Source: Owenia fusiformis
Lineage: Eukaryota > Annelida > Polychaeta > Sabellida > Oweniidae
NCBI GenBank assembly: GCA_903813345.2
Contig: CAIIXF020000012.1
Coordinates: 17,493,520 to 17,557,519 of the forward strand
Length of the DNA: 64,000 nt
Direction of reading: 5' to 3'
Each line of letters opens with the position of its first letter. Positions within the stretch are counted from its first letter, which is position 1. Both the position numbers and the translations under genes were made by a program. The notes beneath the pieces were generated by a model that was not told where the DNA came from, did no database searches, and was given only the letters and a program-made list of their open reading frames with translations. Shown in pieces: positions 43,301-58,300 of the stretch.

Positions 43301-46300
43301 TTTTTATCATGAAGGCTTCACTTGCACATTTTTCATTATTTTATAGAATTTACGAGGTTTATATGACCATCAGGTCATCAAATATACTTTTTTTGTAGAA
43401 CAAACATCTTCTTAATTGTTGACCATAAGAATTTGAGATGATTCATTGCAATTTAAAAAACTTAGATGGCTTAGAACATATCTATCGTGGTAAAAAATGA
43501 CGTAATTTTGACGAGGCTTCACTCCTAATATTCGTACAAAATCCATCGTGGCTGATACGTTTACATCTGAATCACTGATAAGTATAGTTTCAGTATGTTC
43601 GTGAGACTTTTCTGGATCTAACAATATAATAACTGTATGACAAACTGCTATATAACTCACAAAATCTACATTTAAGTACCATACGCAGGCTGAATAAGTC
43701 AGAGTTGAACACGAGTCACTCACAATTACGATTGCGACAATAGCTATTGTGACGTCATACGCTGTTCGTTATTTGTAAATATTCATGCATAGAATTGATG
43801 ATCCATGAAATTGGGTATTATCCTGAAAATATCATAAACATTGATGGGACAGTTAAAAAGATATATACTATTACATACTTCATGGCCATTTCGTTTCGTT
43901 CCTCCTTGTAACGTTGAACACGCCTTTTAGGGTGTTTTTATTCAATTGAGAGCTATTTCGAAGGGCTGTGAATTGAATAACCATAGAGGATATTTCAAAA
44001 AATTCAGTTCGAATAATTGCCTCATATAATAGCAAGAAGAATATATAAAAATTATTATAAATTATGTCGAAATACATGTTAAACGAAGGCCGAGATCTTT
44101 ATAGACGTCTTAATTATATTGGCGATTTCAAATGTGTACCAATAGCGTACTTATAGTATATACTATTACCACCGTTTTGTGCTTTTTCTATGCCAATTAC
44201 ATTTCGGTGAGGAGATTGTCTTCGGAGATTGTCTTCTGTCGGCGTAAAATCGTATCCTCAAGGCCATTAGGCCAAATACCGTGAAGGAATATATTACCTG
44301 AACTTCATGTTAGAAGCTAGACCCATAAAAGTCATCAGGTCTATATGGCACCCGGGATATGACAATTATATGTATGGGTTCTCTGACGCTCATATTGAGA
44401 CCACGTTCAAATTAGAGATCTAACTGTGTCTAAATGTAATCTGAATGTCCAATAAGTTCCCTCTACAGCCAAAAATGAGATATATGGTACCAAGTATGAT
44501 ATTCACGTATCATTGTGAATCCCGGGTTGGGAATATTGTTCAAAGTTACGTTGATTGGCATATATCTGATGCCGGTCACGAATTGCTCTATTATATCAAT
44601 AAAAAAGTTTGATAATATTGGGAAATCTCCATCCCTTGAAACTCAAAATGTTAGCAATTTGCTATTTGCAGACGATTTAGTTATATTTGATACTACTCAA
44701 GTACTTAGTAGGAAAGAAAGAATGCAACTTATACTAAACACTCTCGAGTCTTTATGTAATGTCTGGAAACTTGAAATTAACATTTATAAAACAAAAATCA
44801 TGAAATTCTGGAACTGTGGCAACGTTTGTCAAGAACGATCCCAAAATGAATAAATAACATGTTCAAAAGTATACACATTTAGCAAAAAAACGCAAAAAAA
44901 ACGTCCGTGATTGGGGATCGAGCAAATAAAGCCATTACATGTTTTAAGCATCTTGCTTCATCAAGCTTCGGACCTATCCTCAATAGAACGTAGTGATTGA
45001 GCGTGGGAACCGACGATGTGTTTAAAGCGGCACACTGACATGAAATCGTCCCGAAATTGAAATTACATTGTATGATCAACTTATGAAATCCATCGCTTTA
45101 CATTTCACTTTAGAAAGCTATTATCAAACTTAATCTCTTACATGTAAATCTAATTGGAATTTTCATGATGTTGAAGTATATGATTTGATAGGATATGATT
45201 TTATAGACATATAAAAATGAACGTTAAATCGGTACATCCTTTATTTCCCATTTTGAGTAAAATTAGCGCGTATTACTTTGAAGTTTGTTTTTTTGTCTCC
45301 AAAATGCAACCATCAGCAATTTAGCTGTAGGTGAAATTAAAATGAAGTAAAGCGCATCATTATATTAGTCTCATTTATTTCTTTTATAGCCTTGCCCAAG
45401 TCGGTATTTTTTTACTAATCTGATCTTGAATTATTACCGGCGGTCAAAATAGAAATCAAGATAAGTAAAAGAGACCAACTTGGGCAAGGCTAGTTCTTTT
45501 ATAAATATCTGAGAAAAACACTTGAATTTGACTGGGTTATCAAGTGTTCAATTCCGATCTCGAGAAAACCTATGGATAGTGGGTCACCTTGATCACCTTT
45601 AAATTCAAAAGTGCCCCGGACAGAACATTTTGGTTATAACTGTGGATTAAAGGTGAAGAAAAGTCATTAATTAACAATCAAAAAATCTTTTTTCAATGAG
45701 TTAATCGATTAATTCCTAACGAGTGTCTTTAAGACCCTATATTAGCCCCCAAGAGTTTTAGAAGAAATTGTACAGGATATCAAAGAAGGGACATTGTTTG
45801 ATAACCAGATCCCAATATTAGGTCATTTCGACCTTTACATTTCAAAATATAGGTCTTTCTATTAACATGTATAAAATGACCTTTTGAAGGAAAAAATTCA
45901 CATCATTATTCTCACTATTTCTATTATCAAAATAATCATTATTTACAGTCATTCAAGACATTTTCATTTATCCTCTTGCTATTATCTTACATAATTGTGA
46001 CCAAGCATAATGGGCAACATTCGAAAACATATAAAATATAACTAGTCAAAAATGCAAAATAATATTGAATAATGATCTTCTTTATACTTCATTGAGATCA
46101 ACTGTCTACAAAATATGTCAGAAAAGAATATTGAGATTTTTAATTTACATCACAATGAGAAAGAACAAGGGGCAAAATTAAAAAACACTTGAAGTAATTA
46201 ACAAGTCAAAAATGCATATCAATCAATTAAATATTGATCTGCTTCCTTGAGATCAATTGCTCATATACAGTTTATTTTAAAGTGGCAGTAAAATACTGAA

Positions 46301-49300
46301 TTTTGCATCACACTGAGGAAGCACAAAGGGCAACATTTGAAAACACTTTAAATATAACAATTTCTAAAAGGTTACTCTGGACTTTACATAACTGTTGTAC
46401 TTCTGTAGATGAGCACATTCATGTGTTTGTTCATTGTAATACGAGACTCTATTAGAGCTATCATCATCTTCTTCAGATGACAACATTTCAGACATATCTT
46501 TTGATTTTAAAATGTCAAACTTTGTTCATTTCTTTTTGCTTTTGTACCCCTTGTACCTACAGCCCCTACTCCCACATGGGCATGAACAACACCATCCATT
46601 GATTGCATCAATACTATTACATACAAGTCATCTGTATCTTTGTTGTACTCCACCCATGTATACTGTATAGTGAGATTTAGAGGACACAAACCAATTACTG
46701 GGCTTTTACACACGCCATATATTTCCCATCTACTTGAAAATGGTCATCTGTGTATCGTTTAGATCGGTTGGCTTGATATACACCAAATGTGAGTTGACAT
46801 ATCGTCGCGTATTCATTATTGTACTGTGCTCTTGCAAAGGAGATTCTATGTGTGTACTTTATCAACAGTGATTTTTTAAATATGTTTCTGAATGTATAAT
46901 ATCATGTTTTGGGACTTAAATCTTAACAATATTATCGTTTTATGAAAAACGCTCGTAACATGGGATAAAAGGAGCGTAAAAATCAATCTCGATCACTTCA
47001 GTTTTCTCAAAATGTATTTAAAAGTGGAGAAATTCCAGTCAAAGGGATGTTCCCTAGACCCTATTCTCAAATCTGACGAGGTCTGAGCGGAAGAATCGAG
47101 CGAGAAAGATATGAAAAATAATTTCCCTCAGCAAGTTTCTGATCTCATGAGAGATATGTCCGAATGTTGTTACAAGATAGGGTCCATTTTTTTCGGTGGA
47201 CGGAGAAACCCGTATACTATACGCCAATGTTTTTATGTGTGATCAGTACCATAAAATAGGGATTCAAAAACGCCTTCCATTGGTGTATACGGCTATTTCC
47301 AGCGATGTCTAGAACAATGTTTTTCAGCCACGCGCCAGATACCCCAGTCGAAAATATTTGAAAGGTTATTACTTGGGCTTAAATCATTGTTGCGGCTCAA
47401 TTTGCCCTTTACAGGTGCGTGGGGGAGTATTCTATACTGTGTCTGATTGTTAAAACTACATTTTAAAACAAAATAAATGAAAAATAGCAAAAAATGTTTT
47501 TTTCTAAAAGTGGACGGAGGAAGGGTATTGTATGCGTACGTACGTCTGTCCGCCCGGGCAATAACTATATTTTTAGCAATAACTATAATATTTTCAAAAC
47601 GTATACCCTATGGGGATAGACGTTCTGCTAGAAAGCTGATTTTCAAAGTGGCCGCTCATTCAAAAATGGCGGCCATTTTAGTGCCGATTTTACAGTACAT
47701 TAGGTACAATATGTAAAACTGTAGCAATATGTTTTAAATGTAAGGAAATTATATGGGACATTAATAAAGCAAGAAATCTTAAAGAAGCACATGACAGCCA
47801 TCTTGTAAAATGGTGGCCTTTACTCGCTATTTTACGATTTTTGCTGTAACTCGAAAAGTAGTGGAGCGATTTTGTTCATATTTTGTATGTGAATTCTATA
47901 AGCATATGGCACACTGTCTTATAACACTTTTGGTAGAAGGCGGCCATTTTTCAAAATGGCCACCATTTTATCCTATTTTACTATAACTTGAAAAGTAGTG
48001 GAGCGATTCTGTTCATATTTGGTATGTGAATACTATAAGCATGGCACACTGTCTTTAATGACACTTCTGGTAGAAGGTGGTAATTTTGAAAAATAGCTGC
48101 CATTTTTGCTATATACTTTGTTTGTAGAAATGCCAGTCATGGCTGTTCGATGGGATTTGCTACGCTTTGTTCCGTCTAAATCAACTAACTAGTCATTTTT
48201 AACAATATTGTGGGATTACTGGGCATTTTTCAAAATTTGGGCCTTCTTCTGCGCAAGCGCGTACATTTTTGGGTACCATCCCTTTTTTTCGTGGCCACCC
48301 CTGATGTCTTGTTAATAACACCCTGTCGCAGACGACACAAAACATTGATAACACAAAACTTTGATAACACAAAACTGCAAACCTATTCAGCTCAATACAT
48401 TACGCATTTGATACAGGTCAGTGGTTTGGGGGGGGGGGGGGGTCGATGGGTTCATGTGAATCCCCCAGCCCCTTGCCAAGATTCTTTCAAAATCATACTG
48501 ATTTCACCAATCTGAGCACTGTCAAGTGATTCTTGGCCAAAATTATCAATTGTGACCCCCTTGTTATGTTTTGAAAATTGACCCCCTTGGTATGTTTTGA
48601 AAATTGACCTCCTGAGCTCAAACTTATTACGAGCCTGTAGTACTATATCTAGTATACCAGAAATATTGCTCAACTTTCTTCCGACAAATCACTCATAATG
48701 AAGAAAGAAATAACATGCATTATGTAACTGATACAAGCAGTATTAATCCATATTAAAACAAATTTAAAACTTTAATTCATTCTTTCACATTTCACAATTC
48801 GTGTGTTTTCTATTATTCAAATGATATTATCTGAGATAAACATCCGTGATAAACAACAGATTAGCCCATGTAATACAATTGTTTCTATTAGAATTGGACC
48901 ATTTCTGTTTAATACAGCTGGTTTTATTAATCATTCTTTGTTTTCCCTTTCAAAATATACATATACAAAAAGTGCAAGATTCGGTATGTTAAGTTGATAA
49001 TTTGATAATGCAAATAAAGAAACGGGCGCATTTTACATTTTTTTAATTCTTCATTAAAAAGTTTTCCTCAGATTTTTACTCTATTGTTTCTCACCTCAAG
49101 TTTACAACAAACAACATTTTAATCCCCTCTCATATTACACAGGCACAAACATGACAAACATGACAAACAACCACCTGTATTCACTTTGCCAGTCATAAAA
49201 AACAGTTATGACACAGAACTGCTCAATATTCAGCTAAATTCATTATGCATTTTACACAGGCCCGTACCTAGCGACCCACTCCCCTTGGACAACAATTCTT

Positions 49301-52300
49301 TCAAGATCACGCCGTTTTTCACAATCTCGTACATGCATTGACATGCCAGAGCAATATAATTAAAACTTTAATCCCCAAGTATTCAATTTCTATGACATGC
49401 GTTTTGTTCACTGATAACTAATCCGTTTGTTATGAGTTAAAGGATTAATATCTACAGCCGATGGTTCTGATTTTTACAGAAAAATAATTTGAAAATTAAG
49501 ATTTTCTTATTTATTTGATTCTTTAATGTCCCTCTTGCTATGATTCATTGTGTGTTAAAAGAACGAATGGCTATAGACATCCCTGGGGTCACTTAACATT
49601 TTTTGAAAAATGCAATGTCGTTAATATCCTTGATATGTAGCATCAAATTGTAGATAAATATGTATATTTTCAAGAAATAGCAATAAAAAACATTCAAGAT
49701 TACTGATATAAGTATATTTTTGTTGATTTGAGAGGTATGTATCACTTCCTGTGAAAATGTGAATTTTTTATCAGTCTCAGAAAATATCTCCAGAATGTAT
49801 AAACCCAACTTGGCAGATGTCCCATTGTTTGACTGAGTCACTCTATACACTCGTTGGATTAATATTTTGTACACATATAAATTGTCATTTTACCATAGTC
49901 ATTGAGGGGCGATTAGTTAGGTTTGCAATTGTGTTGACCTACTTATTTTTAGAGAGAGGAAGGTCATGATAAACTCTTGCTTTGTTCACATAACGCCTGG
50001 TTCTTACCTAGAAAGTTATATGCATTGAGGGAATTGTGTACTTCTGAGGTACTTCTTGAGACATATAAAAATCTAGGTAAGGACCAGGCGTTGTGCAAAA
50101 ATGAAACTTTTATGCAATTTTCAGCATGAAATAAAATGATGTCAGCCATTTTGAGAATCCTAAGAATAATTGTGACAATTGTGTTTTACATATTTAAGTA
50201 TATTTTCTTATTTAATATTATCATTTCATGAACTAATATCTATGCTTGCACTGAAGCATGACCTCTGGAGAAGCATTTATTTTTCCACGGCTCTAAGCAA
50301 CATAATAACTTGTAATTCCTTTCTATACATTCATATAAATATACTTGCAAAATTGAGATGATTGTTGTACAATCATTTAATCTTCATGTGACAGGCGTCA
50401 TTTTTGTCAATGAATAATTTTTTTTATATCATCACAGTTCACTTGCTTAACAAACCAATGTTCATATTTAGAAATACAGCTCTACTTTATTGTTCAGAAT
50501 GGAGCCAGTTTTGAAAAATGAGCGGTGCGTTTTTATTAAACGGAAATGCAATGCATAATCTGTTCTGATTTAGTGAACGTGATCTAATTCATCGATATTT
50601 TTACTTAGAAATAAATTTTCTCTCATAGTTTTGGCTTGAAATGACTTTTTGCAAAAAATCTTGAAATAAGTTACAATTTTACGTATTTTTCAATTTTTCT
50701 CATTTTCAGGCCAATTATACGAGAATAAGATGCATAATGCACATAGAAATGATCGTGATTCCCAGTTGCTAGATTGTCCCTACATAGCTTGTGTAAGATG
50801 GAGCGAGCTGATTTGTAAACTGGCTCCAAGTTGGAGCCAGTTTTGAAAAATGAGCGGTGCGTTTTAATAAAACGGAAATGCAATGCATAATCTGTTCTGA
50901 TTTAGTGAACATGATCTAATTCATCGATATTTTTTCTGCATAATTCACATAAAAATAATCGTGAGACAGTATCCCGTGATTCCCAGTTGCTAGATTGCCC
51001 CTACATAGCTTGTGTGAGATGGAGCGAGCTGATTTGTAAACTGGCTCCAAGTTGGAGCCAGTTTTGAAAAATGAGCGGTGCCTTTTTATTTAACGGAAAT
51101 GCAATGCATAATCTGTTCTGATTTAGTGAACGTGATCTAATTCATCGATATTTTTACTTAGAAATAAATTTTCTCTCATAGTTTTGGCTTGAAATGACTT
51201 TTTGCAAAAAATCTTGAAATAAGTTACAATTTTACGTATTTTTCAATTTTTCTCATTTTCAGGCCAATTATACGAGAATAAGATGCATAATGCACATAGA
51301 AATGATCGTGATTCCCAGTTGCTAGATTGTCCCTACATAGCTTGTGTAAGATGGAGCGAGGTGATTTGTAAACTGGCTCCAAGTTGGAGCCAGTTTTGAA
51401 AAATGAGCGGTGCGTTTTAATAAAACGGAAATGCAATGCATAATCTGTTCTGATTTAGTGCACATGATCTAATTCATCGATATTTTTACTTAGACTTCAA
51501 TTTTCTCTTATAGTTTTGACTTGAAATGACTTTTTGCAAAAAATCTTGAATTATGTTATAATTTTACATATTTTTCAGTTTTTCCTTTTTTTCATGCAGA
51601 TTATACGAGAATAAGATGCATAATCCACATCAAAATGATCGGGAGACAGTATCTCGTGATTCCCAGTGGCTAGATTGTCCGTTAATAGCTTGTGTTTAAT
51701 GGTGCGAGCTGATTTGAAAACTGGCTCCAAATTGGAGCCAGTTTTGAAAAATGAGCGGTGCGTTTTTATTAAACAGAAATACAATGCATAATATTTTTGG
51801 AATTGATGAACGTGATCAAATTCATCGATAGCCATGCTTAGAATTCAATTTACCCGTACAGTTTTGCAAAAATATGACAATATAAACTATATTCAAAAGC
51901 CATCTTCTGCAGTACGTCAGTAAGTAAGAAGCCAGTTTTAAAAGCCGGCTTCTTGGTGACTCCAGAAGCCGGCTTCTGTTGTCCTTCAGAAGCCGGATTT
52001 TAAAAGCCGGCTTCTTGGTGACTCCAGAAGCCGGCTTCTGTAGTACGTAAGAAGCCAGTTTGTAAAAGCGGTTTTTGCCTTCGAGTACTTCTGCTAATTT
52101 TTGATAACCTTTTTGACTCATTTTACGTTTCCGTTAATTTTCGGATTGATTTAGACCTCCTGCAAACCGTTAACTGCTGCAATATGTAATATGATGAGAT
52201 ATAGTGATATAAAATGATATAATATTACATGATATAAAGATATCATTGATACAAAATGATTCGACAATGATACAATAAAAAACATACGATACAAATGTTC

Positions 52301-55300
52301 AATACATACACATTGCGGGCTTTGTTTCAAGTTTTTTGTTGCACATCCAGCCTTCAGATTATCCCAGGAACAGAACCTCGAAACGTTCGTCAATTTTGTG
52401 TTCATATAATAGGCCAACTGAAAAGAATTGTGGGTCTATTGGTCCTGTATAAGGTGGATGAGCATGGTATAAAATTGATTTTACTGTAGAGCAAATGACA
52501 AGGAGATGTGCGAAATGAATATTAAACACAAACCAAGATTTATACGGGTGAGTATGACTGCTTATGATGTGCCATATCGTTCACACAAGTCGATCCATCT
52601 TGGTTTCAATGAATATTCTCAATAATTGATGATATAGAGACGATATAGATTTACCTTGCTCATATTATCAACCTATGTTATTGTACCATTCCCAGTTCTT
52701 TTGTTTGCTTACATGAATACGCAATATATAGAAGATTTCAGGAAAAATAACGGAAACGGAGATTGTGGTTCAAACCAAGTTCGGAAAAGGAACTTATAAT
52801 GTATGCTACAGAGAATCGATTGTTCAGCTAGAGACACCAGATATTCATATGTAAACAAAAAAGCGAAAAGCCTTTTATATTAAGAGTTATATTTGTTGAT
52901 ATATATATTTATCCTATGCCAAGTAGAGTTTTAGGGAGATAAGTTGGTAAGATATATCCCGTATCCTGATTTTGAGGTTTCCATATCCAGAACCTCCATA
53001 TCTCCCGCCATATCTCCCGCTTCGGTGCATATCTTCCCGCTTCGGCGCATATCTTCCCGCTTCCGGGAAGTAGTGGAAATGCAATAAAATGACTTTGCAT
53101 ACACCTTGTACTATTGAAATGGCCATATGCCCCTGAAAACTCTACTTGGTATAGGATAAAGCAGTTATGTACGGTCGGTTTGGATATTGGGTTCATCCCT
53201 CGTGAGATATGCACATCTACCTTCGGTCCCTACGGTCCCTCAGGTAGATATGCATATCTCCCTCTGGATAAACCCCATATCCAAAACCTCCCAGTACATA
53301 ACCCTTATATATTGATTTTATTGAATTTAGATACCTCAAAAATTGGATCGTGCACGAAGGAGTTTGGAATCGTCGATGTCCCTGCCTTGAGCCTCCTCTC
53401 TAATCTGGGAACAAACAAAAAGTTAAGCAAAATAGAATTTCAAACACGATTCGCAAATTCCCAGTGGCTTACTTATTAGCATTTGTATTATTTTATTAGA
53501 AAAGGGCCTGTTTATACCATTTCATAAAGGTATATTGTAGTTTCTTTGTGGAGTGATGTTACATTTGAAAATAACTACATGACATTCTACAATTTATATA
53601 TACCTGGTAATATTTAGAATTACATTGAGTTGGTGAGTGTTAATATACCTCTCTAAAGCAGGCCAGTTGAGGCAGAATCCAGTTGACACGTCAGGATAAA
53701 GAATGGGTCTTGATTTACCAACAATATACTGATGAATTACAGAAGGTGTTTCATCTGCCGACGCCCGTCCAAGAAACCATGGCTAAAATTTAACATGAAT
53801 GCGCTAATTCAATTGACCAAGCCTAAGATATTCAAGGTCAAGGTTATGACTCCCCAAATCATGGTAAAGATGATCGAGGAGAAGTAATGACTGAATGAAC
53901 TATTCTTCAAATGATGAAGAAAATGCTATTAGTACAATAACGTCATTTCGAAGGGCAATATAGTGAAATATTGGACCGAGGGCCGAAGGACTAAAACCCC
54001 TAGAACTGACCCAGCCAGGTGGTAATAATATAAATTAACAGACCATACCTGGACTGATATATCAGGAGTTGCATTCAGATGAGCAAGGTTAAGTTTAAGG
54101 AGAACTTGTACGTGATTATTATGACCATCATGGCTTACTCTCTCCCTCTCAATTAGTTTCTCCAGGGAACTAATTACAACATTTTCGTTATACCCTTATA
54201 TTCAATCGGGCAAGTCAATACTATTAAGGAGAGAAGTAATCCATAGGGGAACATACTTATTGAACTTGTACGTAAACGTATATTATAAAGTAACGTTAGA
54301 CGTTTTTAAGAGAACTTGTACGTCAATTCTATTAAGGAGAGAAGTAGAGAAGTAATCCATAGGGGAACATACTTATTGAACTTGTACGTAAACGTATATT
54401 ATAAAGTAACGTTTGACGTTTTTAACAGAACTTGTACGTCAATTCTATTAAGGAGAGAAGTAGAGAAGTAATCCATATGGGAACATACTTATTGAACTTG
54501 TACGTAAACGTATATTATAAAGTAACGTTTGACGTTTTTAAGAGAACTTGTACGTCAATTCTATTAAGGAGAGAAGTAGAGAAGTAATCCATATGGGAAC
54601 ATACTTATTGAACTTGTACGTAAACGTATATTATAAAGTAACGTTAGACGTCTTTAAGAGAAATTGTACGTCAATTCTATTAAGGAGAGAAGTAGAGAAG
54701 TAACCCATAGGGGAACATACTTATTGAACTTGTACGTAAACGTATATTATAAAGTAACGTTAGACGTCTTTAAGAGAACTTGTACGTCAATTCTATTAAG
54801 GAGAGAAGTAGAGAAGTAATCCATATGGGAACATACTTATTGAACTTGTACGTAAACGTATATTATAAAGTAACGTTAGACGTCTTTAAGAGAACTTGTA
54901 CGTCAATTCTATTAAGGAGAGAAGTAGAGAAGTAACCCATAGGGGAACATACTTATTGAACTTGTACGTAAACGTATATTATAAAGTAACGTTAGACGTT
55001 TTTAAGAGAACTTGTACGTCAATTCTATTAAGGAGAGAAGTAGAGAAGTAACCCATAGGGGAACATACTTATTGAACTTGTACGTAAACGTATATTATAA
55101 AGTAACGTTAGACGTTTTTAAGAGAACTTGTACGTCAATTCTATTAAGGAGAGAAGTAGAGAAGTAACCCATAGGGGAACATACTTATTGAACTTGTACG
55201 TAAACGTATATTATAAAGTAACGTTAGACGTTTTTAAGAGAACTTGTACGTATCGTGAATGTGTTAAAATAATGACCGTCCAAGGGTATTTGTCATGGAC

Positions 55301-58300
55301 GTATATTATCAAAACTATTTTCTTTGCACATATTTAATTGGTGATGTAAGTACAATGTAAGAGAGAAGCAACCCTTAGAAGATATTAAAACCGGATATTT
55401 TAACCTCTCTATATTAATAACTACATATCTGTCGACTCACTTCATTTGGATTGAATCCTTGTAATAGATCCTTCAGTTTATCAGGCCAAACATCAGTCTC
55501 ATCTTCTAAGAACAGAAGCCATAGATTCTCACCTGCATGATTGTGAGAATGTAAAATACTGAAAACATAATTTGGTTGGGATTAGCATTTTATAAGTCCA
55601 TATATCATTAGATATGACAAGTTAATAGAAGAGATGCAATAAGAAACTTCGTTTTTATAGATGTTAACATCTATTTCACCCATACAATAATAATAAATGA
55701 ACTATGGGTCACGAGATTGTTGTAAGCTTAATATACATGTACCAGGTCGTTCAATAATTTCGCGGAATAATACTCTCATTTCAAAGGTTTTTAGTGTTTT
55801 TCGTGAAATTTTCACATAACATCCAAAAATATATATTTAGCGATTTCTAAAATATCAGTATCTCTAGTTTGATTGGTTAAAAATGACAGTTACTATGGTA
55901 GCTTGACTTTTAGGTAGGCGGGGCACTTTACGTCACACAATTTACCATAACTGAATCCACCAATGCGTTCAAGTGAAGGCTTATTTCTCTACTATATTTT
56001 ATTTGTTCTTGTTTAAATTACAAATGGTTAATGTAGAACAACTAAATGAGAGCACAATCACAGTTAGTAATCTTTAATCATACATGATTGCTCAGGTGAC
56101 ATCGTCAAACAAAGTCATACTCGAGGGATTCCAAGATGGCTTCAATTCAAAGAGAAGCCTTCACATATTGAAGCTGCCATTAGATTCTATGTCCTTCGAG
56201 GGCAGACAAAACAAGAAACGATAAATCAGATTCAGAAAGTGTATGATAAAGATGCTATGATGAGGCAATACTTTGCTGTTTTCAACAGGATGAAGGACGA
56301 GTTAAAACATGTAAGGAAGGAACAATGCAAGAATCTCAATGGCAGTCCAAATGGCCCTTCGAACAAGTTCCCCTAATAGAGGTTTCAGAACCCAATAAAC
56401 CAATGAGTTGAATGGCAGTGACTGCATTAAACACAAGGGAGAGTACTTTGAACACCTCGTGAGACAATATGTCTAATGTGGCTATGAGAAGCCATAGCAT
56501 GTATAAAATAAATAAATGAAAAGCAGAAGGAAATGCATGTGATTCACTGATAACTTTGTTTACTATTTTGTTGCCTCTCTCTACTGAATAACGAATAATA
56601 TGTTACACAAAAGTGCCAAGCCTACCCAAAAGTCAAATTAATTGTTGTTTTTGACCAAATATCAAATACCAGATGCTGATTTTTAAGAAATCAATAGATA
56701 TATACTTTTTGGATGTTATGTGAAAATAAGATGAAAAAATATTAAAACGTTCAGAATAATTAAACGTAATCGCACGTACTAACGTTTATTGAATGTTTCC
56801 ATAAAATGGCGACAACAATGAAATACGTGCACTTCCGATTGTACTCTCCGAAAAGCTGTACGCGTTTCCACCCCGATGCAAAAAATCTATGATAATACAT
56901 TTAGCGTCGTATGATCTAGTAACTTACTCGGGGATAATAGGCAATATCGTCCAAGCGCTGTCGAAGGGCCATTCTTCATGTGACAGGTATACTTTGTCCT
57001 CTTGTGCGAGTTCTTTCTCCAATGCTAACCTCAATTTGTTGGCCTTTGCAATGTGGTAGTTGTGTGCCTGACTCAGTATGACGACAACCAATGTAACGTT
57101 TCCAGTCCTGTTAGCCAGTGCTGTTGAAAACATACTGCGTGAATTATGAAAATGTATCATTGGAGGGATAATTCGGTCACCATATAAATCAATGGAGAGT
57201 AGGACCATAATTTGATAGGACCTCCTACCCTTTTACACCTGGCATATCATATAACACGCCTAATTCTTTTCACAGCTTTCAACTGGAAGTGAACGGTGTA
57301 CACTGGTCAGTATCAAGTGAAGGTAACGGCCGTCACCTTTGCATCAAAGATGGCGGACGGGAAGTGTCGGTTTTAATATTTTAGTTTTCATCGAATTAAA
57401 CTACTTAGTAGTTGACGTAATACTTTGATATTAGAATCAAATCAGACTCATATGACATGGGAACTATGGTATGATAATTTGTTTAAGGATATCTTCCACC
57501 ACTTAATGGAAGGTAACTGGAAATGTGAGATACGGTAACGGTCATGTAAGTTTTCAATGCACGGTAACGAGACATCATATATAACGTTACCGCATCACCG
57601 CATATCAGTTATCTTATCATCTGTAAAACCAAAATCCCAGTTACCTTCCCTTAAGCGGTGGAAGATATCGTTAAACAGTGGCGCCAACACATGATTTATG
57701 AACAAATGATCATACCACAGAGTTTCCATGTCATATTAGTCGGATTTAGTTCAAATATCAAAGCATTACGTCAACTATAAAGTAGTTAATTTAATGAAAA
57801 CTAAATATATCGAAATCGACACTTCGCGTCCGCCATCTTTGATGCGAAGGTGACGGCCGTTACATTCGCTTGATACTGACCAGTGGGTGTAGAGTAAGAA
57901 TTAATTTTAAGCTTTTGATTTTACTTTTGAAAGATTATGAGTCTTCGGCTCTCACAGATACATTGTAAGTGCTCTGCAGAGGTATCCTGAGTGTTAGTTC
58001 GTCGCTAATTTCCGATTGGAATTTCTCATATCCTCTATGCAGCATATCAATTTATAAAAAGAGCTGTCATTTTAGTAACATGGCATATTTTGAATATTTT
58101 CTACTTTGAGCCCAATTATCGTAAAGAGAAAAAAATCAACATAATCATCATTTTTCAAAAATACGCTGAATAATTTTGAAAAGCCATTTTTGAAATGTGA
58201 ACCAAGTGCAAGGCATTCAATTAACACCCTCAAATGTTTAGCCACTGCGAAGATTGAGCGTTATACAACATCTGTATCTGTTGGAAAGCTACATATCATC

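Noticed and set aside
43412-43723. A ~100-codon minus-strand open frame as a missing glycosyltransferase exon
   Set aside because: No family motif (no VKTC-like or FYxD-like segment) and no matching splice phases.
52310-52312. Alternative donor in exon 7 (CAAT|GTGTAT) joining exon 7 directly to exon 9 in phase
   Set aside because: It would drop the conserved VKTC-type strand at the start of the catalytic half, which exon 8 supplies; kept only as a fallback.
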